The notes under the pieces are model-generated. The model made no database searches. It had not been told where the DNA came from and saw only the letters and a program-made list of their open reading frames with translations. This document shows positions 1 to 8,278 of a DNA stretch of 64,000 nucleotides, piece after piece. The position numbers and the translations under genes are program-made. Origin of the DNA: Nocardia amikacinitolerans NBRC 108937. Lineage in GTDB: Bacteria; Actinomycetota; Actinomycetes; Mycobacteriales; Mycobacteriaceae. Within the stretch, counting starts at the first letter, position 1; each line of letters starts with the position of its first letter. The stretch is from positions 124,001 to 188,000 of the forward strand of contig NZ_BDAU01000007.1 in the NCBI RefSeq assembly GCF_001612615.1. The letters run 5' to 3'.

Positions 1-2358
1 CGCGTTCTCCGACACCGCGCGCAGCGCGGCCGTGACCGCGGCCGGGCGCGGAAGAGCCTTGGCGGCGGCCGTGATTCGGGCCAGTTCCGTGTGCGCCGCG
101 TCCGCTTCCTCCCGCGCGACGCGCTGCGCCTCGGCGGCCGCGTCCAGCGCGTTCGCCAACTCGGCGAGCCGAAGCTCCCGGCGGCGGGCTCGCGCCGTCG
201 CGCCGATGAACTCGGCGTCGGTCTTGTGATGCCTGCCCACCTGCACGCCCTGCCGGAACCCGCCCGCGCCGCTGATCGCCACGCCCGCGGCGCCGTCGAG
301 GTCGTCGAGCAGGGCGATCGAGGCAAGCACGTCGGCGACGACCTGCCGCGGGACGGTCAGGCCGTCGGTGTCGTCCTCCACCACGAGCACGTCCGCGAGG
401 GTGCGCCCGGCGGGCCGCTGCTGCGCTGGCAGGGGGACGAGGAACTGATCGCAATAGTCCTCGGGCTGTTCGTCCTCCGCGCAGACCCACGCGTCCAGCA
501 GACCGGCGGCGTGCAGCGCGGCCTCGATGCCCGCGGCGGTCTCTGGCGACACGCCGTCGGCGAAGCGGACCAACCGCCACAGCGGGGCGCCGGGACGACT
601 CGACCGGTCCTCGCTGCGCGCCATGGGGTTTCGCGGCGCGTCGTCGCGCTGCGCGCCGACCCGGTCGCGCTCGGCGGTGAGCTCGGCGATCTGTTCGGTC
701 GCCGCCGCGGCGCGCGCCTTGGCCGCCACCCGACGGTCGCGCAACTCGTCGAGCAGCGGTTCGGCGCGTTCGGCAAGCACCTCCGCCACGCCAGCCGCGT
801 CATCCGATCCGACCTTCGCCAGCGCCGCGTCGAGGGCGTCGAACAGACCGCCGCCGAGCGGGAGGTAACAGTCGCGGTGCGCGTCCCACCAGGCGCGCAG
901 TGCCGCCGCGGCCTCGGTGCGAGCCAAGGTCACCGCGGCCTCGGCGTGTGCCACCTCGGCGGCGGCAGCCTCGCGCGCTTGGACCGCGCGCTCGGCAAGT
1001 CGTTCCGCCCTGGTCCGCTCGGCGGCGGCGGAGTCCATGAGCACCAACGCTTTACGCACCGCGCGCACGTCGGCGTCGCGCTCCTCGGCCCGCGCCCGCA
1101 CGGTCGCGGTGAGCTGATCGCCGCGGGCGTCGTCCGACAGCGCGGTCCACGCGATGCCCGCCTCCTCGGCGGCGGCGCGCAACTCGTCCTCGCCGCGGGA
1201 CAGCGCGGCGGCGGCCCGCTGGACCGCGGCGCGCGCCCGCTCGGCCTCCTCGGCCCGCTGATCCAGGGTCTGACGCGCCTTGAGCGCCTTGTCGCGGTGC
1301 ACCGCCGCCGAGGTCTCCAGCCTGCGCACCGCGTCGGCGAGGTCGTCGAGCTGCTGTTTGCCCTCGTAGGCGCTGGAGCGTTGCAGGGTCTCGCGATCGG
1401 TGAGGGCCTGCTCGTAGGCGCGGTCGGCGTCGTCGGCGCGGGCCTCCGCCGCGGTGCGCTCGGCCTCGCGGCGCTCGCGCAGCGCGGTCGCGGCGAACAG
1501 GGCGGTGCTGGCGTGGGTGACCGCGTCCAGCCTGGCGCGCACCTGGTCGACATCGGTCTTCGCCTGTACCGCGAGGTATTTCCGGTACACGCCGACGAAC
1601 GCGCGGGTGGCGGTGTCGGCGTGCACCAGGCCCTCGAGCGTGCGGCCGACCTCCTCCATATCGCTGAAAGAGCGCGCCGCGTCCAGGATCAGCTGTTCGT
1701 CCAGCGGGCGCAGGCCGTCGGTGAGCGCCTGGGACAGTCCGCGCGGGTCCAGGTTCTTGGCCAGCTGCGGACGGCGCAGCGTCAGAATGAGATTGATGAG
1801 CTGGTCGTAGCGCTGCTGGCCGAGCCCGAACATGCGGGCGTCGATGGCGGCCCGGTACTCGACCGGCCGGTCCACGATGGAGTCGGTGCCGATCTGTTCG
1901 GCCAGCTGCTTGCGGGTGAACGGGCGATCGTCGGGCCCGATCAGCGAGAAGTCCACACCCACCCGGCCGTCGGCGACGAAATACCAGCGCGTGACCTTGT
2001 CCGAGGAGCGGGTCGCGCGCATGCCGATGCCGACGGTGACCACCTCGGGGTCGTCCCATTTGCCGCGCGCGAACTCCATCCAGACATAGGAGTAGGCCGA
2101 TTCCTGCTTGCGATACAGCAGATTCGATTTCATCGTGCGCTCTTCGCCCGCGAACGGGTTGAGCCTGCGCGGCTCGATGCGGCCGTCCAGCACGAAGGGG
2201 AACAGCACCTCGAGCGCCTTGGTCTTGCCCGACCCGTTGGGTCCGCGCAGCACCAGCCTGCCGTCGGCGAAGCAGAATTCCTGGTCCCGGTAGTCCCACA
2301 GGTTGACGATTCCGGCGCGGGTCGGGATGAAACGCACTCCGCCGTGGATGACCGACAT
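1..2358 (-). CDS. jetC: JetC, SMC/MukB-like ATPase of a Wadjet system (partial, 3' end outside window)
   Basis: This is the condensin-like ATPase of a Wadjet (JetABCD) plasmid-defence system, of the TIGR02680 type. 786 residues are present from the ATG, 2 bp after the jetB stop; the frame is still open at base 1, and family members run to about 1,350 residues. A Walker A loop, GPNGSGKT, lies at residues 39-46, preceded by the usual SMC head start. Long Ala/Arg/Glu-rich stretches from about residue 280 to 480 and again near 690-760 look like coiled coil, with a more globular segment between them. The protein would form the ATP-driven, DNA-extruding core with JetA and JetB. JetD, the TOPRIM-type nuclease that completes such systems, would lie past the left edge and cannot be checked. 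Family identity rests on motif, partners and order. Confidence 0.88.
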   Translation of the reverse strand, partial: MSVIHGGVRFIPTRAGIVNLWDYRDQEFCFADGRLVLRGPNGSGKTKALEVLFPFVLDGRIEPRRLNPFAGEERTMKSNLLYRKQESAYSYVWMEFARGKWDDPEVVTVGIGMRATRSSDKVTRWYFVADGRVGVDFSLIGPDDRPFTRKQLAEQIGTDSIVDRPVEYRAAIDARMFGLGQQRYDQLINLILTLRRPQLAKNLDPRGLSQALTDGLRPLDEQLILDAARSFSDMEEVGRTLEGLVHADTATRAFVGVYRKYLAVQAKTDVDQVRARLDAVTHASTALFAATALRERREAERTAAEARADDADRAYEQALTDRETLQRSSAYEGKQQLDDLADAVRRLETSAAVHRDKALKARQTLDQRAEEAERARAAVQRAAAALSRGEDELRAAAEEAGIAWTALSDDARGDQLTATVRARAEERDADVRAVRKALVLMDSAAAERTRAERLAERAVQAREAAAAEVAHAEAAVTLARTEAAAALRAWWDAHRDCYLPLGGGLFDALDAALAKVGSDDAAGVAEVLAERAEPLLDELRDRRVAAKARAAAATEQIAELTAERDRVGAQRDDAPRNPMARSEDRSSRPGAPLWRLVRFADGVSPETAAGIEAALHAAGLLDAWVCAEDEQPEDYCDQFLVPLPAQQRPAGRTLADVLVVEDDTDGLTVPRQVVADVLASIALLDDLDGAAGVAISGAGGFRQGVQVGRHHKTDAEFIGATARARRRELRLAELANALDAAAEAQRVAREEADAAHTELARITAAAKALPRPAAVTAALRAVSENA

Positions 2359-2360
2359 GT

Positions 2361-3767
2361 TCAGATCCCTTCCGTACCGGTGCTTGCGGCCCCGACCGTG
2401 TCGGCGGCGGTGACGAACAGTTCCGCGGCCCGCTTGGTGCGCACGGTGACCACCGCGCCGCGGTAGCGGGCCAGCGCGGGCAGCACGAGCAGTCCGTCCT
2501 CGACCACCTGGATCAGGCGAAGCCGCGCGAGCAGCGCGGTGACCTGCGCGGTGAGCCCTGGCACGTCGGCCTGCCATTGCGCGGCGAAGGTGACGCCGTA
2601 GCGGTCGGTGAGCGCACGCACGGTGTCGCGCACCCAGTCGGCCGAGACGTACGGGTAGGTCGCCTCGGGTTCGACCTCGTCCATCGTCGAATCCGCTTCG
2701 CCCGCTTCGGTTTCGAACGGAAGATCGGCCATCGGGGCGAACAGCGTCGATTCGGGGATGGCGTCGTCCAGCTCGTCGGCCAGCGTCTCGCCCGGCTCGA
2801 CCCGGCGTGGGCGGCGGGGGAGCGGATGGTCGATGTCGAGGACGACGTCCGCGATCTCGCCGACCAGCAGCAGCGCCACCTGGGCGAGCGTGCCGGTGCC
2901 TGGAAAGCGCACATCGGACAGCCGACCGGAGGTGTCGATGAGCGCGACGCCCTCGGCCCTGCGTTCGGCGCGCAGACCGGTGAACAACTCGACATCGGCG
3001 ACCGTGCGCTCCTGCGCAAGCACCGGACGCTCCTCGGGAGCCAGATCCTCGGCGTACACCACCGGTCGCTCTACCAGCGCACGGCGCACCCGCCGGGCGA
3101 GCTCGCCGGACTGCGCGGCGGGCTGACCCGCGGTGACGGCGGGATCCTCGGCGAGCAGCCCGCGCACGCTGTGCAGATGCTGGAGCGCCCGCGGCGGGCG
3201 AAACAGCGCGAAGACCACCGGCCGGTCGATGTCGTAGAGCGCCTCGCCCGCCTCGGGATCGGCCGCCCAGCCGCCCGCGTCACCGTCGGCGAGGGCCAGC
3301 GCGCCGCGCGCGGCCAGCCAGCCGACCGCGTCGACGAACGCGTCGCGGTCCGCCGCGCGATCCGGGGCGAGCTCGAGCCCGTCGATCCGCGCCGTGTACG
3401 CCGCGACCTGATCGGCCAGTTCGGAGAGCGTGATCTGATCGCCCGCGCGGCCGAGCGCCGCGAGCGCCAGCGCGAGGTAGGCGTAGCGGCGGCGGTCGAA
3501 GACGCGGTCGTTGACCGTGCGCGCGGGTTTGCCGCCGTCCAGCCGGTCGATGACCGGGTAGACGCGCGCGGTGGTCTCGGTGACCTCGAGCCGGTAGCCG
3601 AAGAGTTCGGCTAGGTCCTCGCGCAGCTCGGTGGCCCACCGGCGGATCAGCGGCAGCGCGATCCGATCGGGATAGGTGCGGGTCACCAGGTGGTTGGCGA
3701 GGATCACCCTGGCGGCGCGCTGATAGTTGTCCAGTGCCAACGCGTCGATGCGGCGCGCGTGAATCAT
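2361..3767 (-). CDS. jetB: JetB, MukE-like kleisin-partner subunit of the Wadjet system
   Basis: A 468-residue protein of the TIGR02678 type, the MukE-like subunit that binds the kleisin JetA and the JetC head in Wadjet complexes. The ATG overlaps the jetA stop in an ATGA junction, indicating translational coupling. The N-terminus (RRIDALALDNYQRAARVIL) leads into a winged-helix-like region. There is an acidic linker around residues 340-390, and the C-terminus carries a second likely winged helix (ALLARLRLIQVVEDGLLVLP). The same frame remains open far upstream across jetA, but that extension is a shadow. No catalytic motif is expected or seen. The tight packing of jetA-jetB-jetC on the minus strand supports one transcript. 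Confidence 0.85.
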   Translation of the reverse strand: MIHARRIDALALDNYQRAARVILANHLVTRTYPDRIALPLIRRWATELREDLAELFGYRLEVTETTARVYPVIDRLDGGKPARTVNDRVFDRRRYAYLALALAALGRAGDQITLSELADQVAAYTARIDGLELAPDRAADRDAFVDAVGWLAARGALALADGDAGGWAADPEAGEALYDIDRPVVFALFRPPRALQHLHSVRGLLAEDPAVTAGQPAAQSGELARRVRRALVERPVVYAEDLAPEERPVLAQERTVADVELFTGLRAERRAEGVALIDTSGRLSDVRFPGTGTLAQVALLLVGEIADVVLDIDHPLPRRPRRVEPGETLADELDDAIPESTLFAPMADLPFETEAGEADSTMDEVEPEATYPYVSADWVRDTVRALTDRYGVTFAAQWQADVPGLTAQVTALLARLRLIQVVEDGLLVLPALARYRGAVVTVRTKRAAELFVTAADTVGAASTGTEGI

Positions 3768-6217
3768 GCCGCGCCCCCTGTGGTTTCGGCGTCCGATACG
3801 GCAGTGTCCTTGCCGCGCCCCGGATGCCCGCCGCGGGACTTGGTCGCGCGGACGTCGAGCTTGCGGTTGTTCAGGTGCAGCAGGCCGCGCGAGGTCCGCA
3901 CCACGGTCGGTTCCGGGTGTTCGGAGACCGTGAGCGTCACGCCGCTGTCGGACCCGGTGGTCCCCGCGACCCGGCCGCTTACCGGCACCCAGGCTGTCGA
4001 GGCGGCGTCGAGCAGTCGCAGCAGCACCTCGGTCTCGCGCTCGTCGAGCACCCGCTCGTGGACATCCGCGGCCGCCAACGACTGCGCCGCCTCCGCCCTG
4101 GCCCGCTGCGCGGCGAGCTGGGCCTCGCGCAAACGGCGAATCCCCGCGTCGTTGCGCTGGATTCGGCCCGGCGCGCCCGCCGAGGGCGGTCGTCCGGTTT
4201 CGGCCAGTGTGCGCGAGATCTCCAGCGGCGGCGCCTCCCACCAGGACCGCGTCGCGGGCACGATGTCGGCGTCGGGATGTTCCATGGCCAGGTGGCGCGG
4301 CCTGCCGAGCCCGAATACCGCGTCGAAGAGCGCGTGCGCGCTGTCCGCGGTCGGCGCGGCGGTGAACCAGCCCGCCAGGTGACGCAGCGCCGATTCCCGG
4401 CTCACCCCGCCGCGGCGCGTCTCGGTGACCCGCCGCAGCAGCGACAGCACGGCCGCGATCGCGCTCATGGTTGCCTCGCGCAGCCGGTCCGCCTCGGTGG
4501 ACTCGCCTTCGCCGCCCGAGGTGACGAACCAGGTACGCAGACCGTGCCAGCGTGCGCGCCAGTCCGCCTCGCGTTCGGCGGCGCTCAGCAGCACCCGTTC
4601 GTCGCAGCTCGCGGCGCGGACGATGAGCTCGTCGACGCCGGTCTCCTCGATCTCGCCGATGGCGGCGGACAGCCGCGGCACGAAACGCGCCAGATCCATG
4701 CTGAACTCGCGCATGTGCGCGAGCAGCGCGTCCTTGTGCGCGAGAAACGATTCCGGGGTGATCTCGGTGGTGCGCACCAGATCGCCGAGCGACAGGTAGA
4801 AGTGCGCGGCGCGCGCGGCCATGTCGGACAGCGCCGCGTCCAGCCTGCGCAGCGTGCGGTAGACGCGCTCGGCGTCGCCCGCCCGGTTCGCCTCGGCGAG
4901 GGTGTGCAGGTCGGCGAGCAGTTCGGGCAGCACAAGCCGGGACAGCGACGCCTCGTCCAGTCGCGCCTCCAGCACGCCCGCCACCGCGCGATAGGCCTGG
5001 AACCCGGCCTGGGAGAACTGGTAGACGTAATGCCGGTTGCGGTATTCGGCCAGCGTCGCCGCCCTGGTGCCGTCGTAACTGCGCTCCAGCACGCCCCACT
5101 GGTGCAACTGGTCGAGCAGCGGTCCGATCTCCGCGGCGCTCAGCGGCGCGGCGTCGGCGCGCCGGAAAAGGCCGGGCTGCGGTTCGCCCGAACCGCTTTC
5201 GTCCGCGTCCGGCGAAGGTCCGCTCTCCGCGACCCGCGCCCGCCCGCCGTTGCGGCGAATCCAGTCCGCCACGTCGTCGGCGTGCAGCAGCACCACGTAC
5301 GCCGCGCGCGCACTGTCGAACGCCCGCAGCACCCAGAGATATTCGGCCCGCTTCTCCGCGGTCGCGAAAGAGAACAGCCGCAGCCGCTCGTCCCACAGCA
5401 CGGACGTGCTTAGCTGGTCAGCCAGTTCAGCCGAGCTGGACTGGTCGCGGACGGCGGCGGTGCCGGACTCGGCAGCGTGCACGGCGAAGCTTGGTTGGTC
5501 AGCCAGTTCAGCCGAGCCGAGCTGGTCGCGCACGGTGGCTGTGTGCCGAATCCCGGTGCCGCATGCGGGTTCCGCGATCTCCGTCCGATGCGGACGTCGA
5601 TCGCTGCGGCGCTGCGGCGCGCTGCCACGCGCTGAGGTGTCGGCCTCAGCACCGTGCACGGCGGAGCGTGGTTGGTCACCCAGGTCAGCTGAGCCGGACT
5701 GGCTACCGAGGGCACCTGTGTCGGCCTCAGCGTCGAGGACGGTTGTGCCGGACTGGTTACCGAGCGTGGCTGCGCTGGGCTCCGCGCCGAACGCGGCTGT
5801 GTTGGGGTTACCGGCAATGGCTGTGCTGGGCTCGGTGCCGAGCGCGGTTGTGCCGGGCTGGTCACCGGCCGCGGCCGTGCGGGGCTTTCCGCCGAGCGCG
5901 GCTGTGCCGGGCTGGTTACGGAGCACGGTTGAACCGGGCTCGTCACCGCGCGCGGCGGAGCCTGGCTGGTTACCCTGGACAACCGAGCCGGACTGATAAC
6001 CCGCGGCGGCAGTGCCTGGCTCGGTGCCGAGCACGGCTGGGTCAGGCTGGTTACCCAGACCAGCCGAGGCGGGTTTGTCGCCGAGGCCCGCGCTGGCCTC
6101 ACCACCGCGCACGGCGGTGCCGGATTGGTTACCGTGCACGGCGGGGCCAGGCTGGTCACCCAGGGGGGCTGAGCCGGGCTGATCGCCGTGGGGCGGGCCG
6201 TCGTCGGAGTCGGTCAC
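3764..6217 (-). CDS. jetA: JetA, MukF-like kleisin of the Wadjet system with a nonapeptide-repeat N-terminal extension
   Basis: The C-terminal ~545 residues match a TIGR02677-type kleisin (start of homology LWDERLRLFSFATAEK, winged-helix region, helical middle, Arg-rich tail) and sit first in the jetA-jetB-jetC operon. Family members are about 490-530 residues long, but this frame opens at a GTG giving 817 residues. Residues 11-197 are about 21 copies of a nine-residue unit of the form G-x-Q/E-P-G-S/T-A-x-x; five more copies at about 227-272 run right up to the kleisin domain. No convincing ribosome site precedes the GTG at 6217. A second GTG at 5401 (residue 273) would give a family-length protein but also lacks one. 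The repeat region is open in several frames, so whether it is translated is unsettled. Confidence 0.8.
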   Translation of the reverse strand: MTDSDDGPPHGDQPGSAPLGDQPGPAVHGNQSGTAVRGGEASAGLGDKPASAGLGNQPDPAVLGTEPGTAAAGYQSGSVVQGNQPGSAARGDEPGSTVLRNQPGTAALGGKPRTAAAGDQPGTTALGTEPSTAIAGNPNTAAFGAEPSAATLGNQSGTTVLDAEADTGALGSQSGSADLGDQPRSAVHGAEADTSARGSAPQRRSDRRPHRTEIAEPACGTGIRHTATVRDQLGSAELADQPSFAVHAAESGTAAVRDQSSSAELADQLSTSVLWDERLRLFSFATAEKRAEYLWVLRAFDSARAAYVVLLHADDVADWIRRNGGRARVAESGPSPDADESGSGEPQPGLFRRADAAPLSAAEIGPLLDQLHQWGVLERSYDGTRAATLAEYRNRHYVYQFSQAGFQAYRAVAGVLEARLDEASLSRLVLPELLADLHTLAEANRAGDAERVYRTLRRLDAALSDMAARAAHFYLSLGDLVRTTEITPESFLAHKDALLAHMREFSMDLARFVPRLSAAIGEIEETGVDELIVRAASCDERVLLSAAEREADWRARWHGLRTWFVTSGGEGESTEADRLREATMSAIAAVLSLLRRVTETRRGGVSRESALRHLAGWFTAAPTADSAHALFDAVFGLGRPRHLAMEHPDADIVPATRSWWEAPPLEISRTLAETGRPPSAGAPGRIQRNDAGIRRLREAQLAAQRARAEAAQSLAAADVHERVLDERETEVLLRLLDAASTAWVPVSGRVAGTTGSDSGVTLTVSEHPEPTVVRTSRGLLHLNNRKLDVRATKSRGGHPGRGKDTAVSDAETTGGAA
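5627..6187 (-). repeat. 27-bp tandem repeat array in the 5' part of jetA
   Basis: About 21 degenerate 27-bp units lie head to tail with no spacers, read on the minus strand as nine-residue units such as GDQPGSAPL, GDQPGPAVH, GNQSGTAVR, GTEPGTAAA and GDQPGTTAL. Two units are eight residues long but keep the frame. A further short run of related units (RDQLGSAEL, ADQPSFAVH, RDQSSSAEL) lies at about 5402-5540. Because the unit is a multiple of three, other frames are open too. Confidence 0.85.
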
Positions 6218-6323
6218 CGGGAACAGGGTAGTAGCGGGCCGGTCGCCGCCGGCAAGACCGACCCCTGTTCGGCGTGGCTGGGTCCGCCGCGCTGCCGTTC
6301 GCCCGCCGTCCGCCGGGGACCGC

Positions 6324-7556
6324 TCACTCGGTGGACAGGGCGCGCAGCTGCTCGAGGTAGCAGCGGGTGCGCGGATCGCCCGGGTAGCGTTCGATGATCT
6401 CGCGCGCCACCTCGCCCGCGATCCACATCAGCGAGGGCAGCGAGCGGCGTTTGCCCGAGAAGGCGCGCATGCCCTCGGCCACGGCGAGTTCCAGGTCGCG
6501 GTTGCGCACGGCGACGACGGCCAGCGTCAAGTGCGCCTCGGCGACGCGCATCGGATTGCGCAGGGTGCCGTCGGCGCGGGTGGAGTTCCGGATGACCTCG
6601 CGGGCAAAGGATTCCGCGAGCCGATCCTCGCCCGCGACGCGGCAGCAGTCCATCGCGTAGAAGTCGAACTTCTGCGGATCGACCACGAAGTGGTTGTCCA
6701 GGTTCGCCGGATGGTCGAGTCGCTCCAGGATCGCCCGGCCGATGCCGAGCGCCCGCTCCACCTCGCCCCGATCGCCAAGCCGCGCCCACGCTTTGGCGCG
6801 TTGCGCGGCGAGTTGCACGCCGACGCCGAACTCGCGGCTGTCCTCCAACGCGCCGTCCACCGCTTCCACAGCGCCCCGGTAGTTACCTTGGGTGAGCGCG
6901 AACCACGCCGCCATTTCGGCGGCCCAGCCGGTGATCTCGCGATGCCCGGCCTCATTGCCGAGCGACCACGCTGCGCGCCGGGTCGCCTCCGCCGAGGTGC
7001 GGCGGCCGAGGTCGTAGTCCACGCAGCCGACCAGCAGCGCGACCCAACCGGCGAGCACCAGGATCTCCCGGTGCTGGGCCAGCGTCAGCCGCCCGTCCAG
7101 CAGCGAGGTGATGCGGCGCAGCCAGGACGTGCCCTCGGCGTGCAGTTCGTGCGGATCGGCGTAGGAATACTCGCAGCACAGGCGCTCGGCGGTGATCCGA
7201 ACGGCGTCCAGCGTCGCGGCGGAGACGTCGGACATGCGCAGCCTGCCGATGAACTCGAGCGTGTCCATCCCGGTGGCCGAGAGCAGTTCGTCGTCCCGGT
7301 TCGGTCTGGCCTTGGGAAAGAACGCCGCCGTGACGGTATCGAACGCGGCGGCGATGATGGGCGCGTAGAAGTCGTCGGGTCGCGACTCGCCCGACTCCCA
7401 ACGCCGCCAATTGCGTAGCAGCGTGCTGTCGGTCGGCAGATTGTGCGAAGACTTCGCACGCATCACGCGGACTGCGTCGGCCTGTGACCACCCCCTCGCA
7501 TCGCGCTCGGAACGCATCCGGACAGCCCAGACGGGTCGATCGTCTCCAGCGGCCAC
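6324..7556 (-). CDS. XRE-family regulator with TPR-like helical C-terminus
   Basis: A 410-residue GTG-initiated protein. Residues about 10-65 (VRMRSERDARGWSQADAVRV followed by LLRNWRRWESG) form a Cro/C1-type helix-turn-helix of the kind common in actinobacterial regulators. The rest is alpha-helical and Ala/Leu-rich, consistent with TPR-like sensor repeats (for example the segment around residues 180-340). It is divergent from the small resolvase-like gene and lies 106 bp upstream of jetA on the same strand, so it is placed to control the Wadjet operon; that link is inference from position. The ligand is unknown. Confidence 0.78.
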   Translation of the reverse strand: MAAGDDRPVWAVRMRSERDARGWSQADAVRVMRAKSSHNLPTDSTLLRNWRRWESGESRPDDFYAPIIAAAFDTVTAAFFPKARPNRDDELLSATGMDTLEFIGRLRMSDVSAATLDAVRITAERLCCEYSYADPHELHAEGTSWLRRITSLLDGRLTLAQHREILVLAGWVALLVGCVDYDLGRRTSAEATRRAAWSLGNEAGHREITGWAAEMAAWFALTQGNYRGAVEAVDGALEDSREFGVGVQLAAQRAKAWARLGDRGEVERALGIGRAILERLDHPANLDNHFVVDPQKFDFYAMDCCRVAGEDRLAESFAREVIRNSTRADGTLRNPMRVAEAHLTLAVVAVRNRDLELAVAEGMRAFSGKRRSLPSLMWIAGEVAREIIERYPGDPRTRCYLEQLRALSTE

Positions 7557-7682
7557 GGTTGTAGTATCGCACCAGTTAACGCGCGGTGGCCCGGATAGGG
7601 CATCTAGATGTCACTGGGTTGACACCTGCATTCGCAGTTTGGCGTCAGCGATCCTGAGGAGGGAGCGGTCGGATTGCCGGAT

Positions 7683-7706
7683 TTGCGTCTGTAAGTACAG
7701 ATGCAA
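7683..7706. promoter_or_regulatory. 24-bp near-perfect palindrome, candidate operator
   Basis: The half-site TTGC(G)TCTGTA is followed by a 2-bp AG centre and its inverted copy TACAGA(T)GCAA; eleven of twelve positions pair. It lies in the 231-bp divergent region between the XRE/TPR regulator and the resolvase-like gene. Dyad symmetry of this length with a tiny centre suggests a dimeric repressor site rather than a terminator. Which regulator binds it is not known. Confidence 0.45.
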
Positions 7707-7787
7707 GGCCGAGACCGCCCCACCGGCAGTACCCTGCACGGGAAGATCCAAACAAGAGAACAGCGGCCCAATCCAACGGAGGTTCGG

Positions 7788-8135
7788 GTGGAAGCGTTGA
7801 TCTATGGATACTTGCGTGACGATCTGGCCGACGGCCACAGCGAAGAGCTCGAGCGGGCGATGAGCACGCTCGCCCAAGCCGAAGGGCTTTGCTTCGCCGC
7901 AACATTCCATGAATCGACAGCGGGTGACGGCACGGCGTTCGCGGAACTGACGCAGGAACTCAAGCGCGCCGACGCGCACCACGTGGTGGTGCCGTCACTC
8001 GATCACTTTGCCGGCCAGACGATTCCGCGCGACATTCTGATCGCGAAGCTGGCCCAGGACGCGGCGGCCCAGGTCTGGACCGTCGAGGAGGTGCGGGCGA
8101 CGAGCGTCGCTGCCCCGCCACCGACCGTCTCGTGA
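7788..8135 (+). CDS. Small resolvase-like (serine-recombinase N-domain-like) protein, probably catalytically inactive
   Basis: A 115-residue protein starting at GTG. The opening VEALIYGYLRDD resembles the first beta-strand and loop of the resolvase fold (YGYxRVS in active enzymes). The later HHVVVPSLDHF and IAKLAQDAAAQVWTVEE resemble the second strand and helix of that domain. The catalytic Ser position is occupied by Asp (YLRDD), and there is no DNA-binding C-terminal domain, so recombination is unlikely. An upstream in-frame ATG at 7701 falls inside the candidate operator and was not used. Short proteins of this kind are common in actinobacteria without a known role. Fold assignment is from pattern only. 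Confidence 0.55.
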   Translation: MEALIYGYLRDDLADGHSEELERAMSTLAQAEGLCFAATFHESTAGDGTAFAELTQELKRADAHHVVVPSLDHFAGQTIPRDILIAKLAQDAAAQVWTVEEVRATSVAAPPPTVS

Positions 8136-8278
8136 CCACCCCGGAACCGAAGGATGCGAGCAACACCTGACGGTGTTGCTCGCACGGGGGACCGAGCTGT
8201 TGTTCTGCTCGCTCGCGGGCTGTCGTACTGCTCCACAGGAGAAAGAGCCGTCGCGGAATCGCGCCGCGGGGCAGTCGA

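Noticed and set aside
91..2466. Long plus-strand frame opposite jetC
   Set aside because: Shadow of the high-GC jetC gene: its reading is Arg/Gly-rich with no motifs, whereas the minus frame has a Walker A and SMC features.
2361..5396. A 1,011-residue fusion on the minus strand through jetB
   Set aside because: Only the last 468 residues are JetB; the upstream part is a shadow of jetA, and jetB has its own coupled ATG.
5402..6187. Possible CRISPR array
   Set aside because: The 27-bp units are contiguous and degenerate with no spacers, keep a multiple-of-three period and lie inside a coding frame; no cas genes are nearby.
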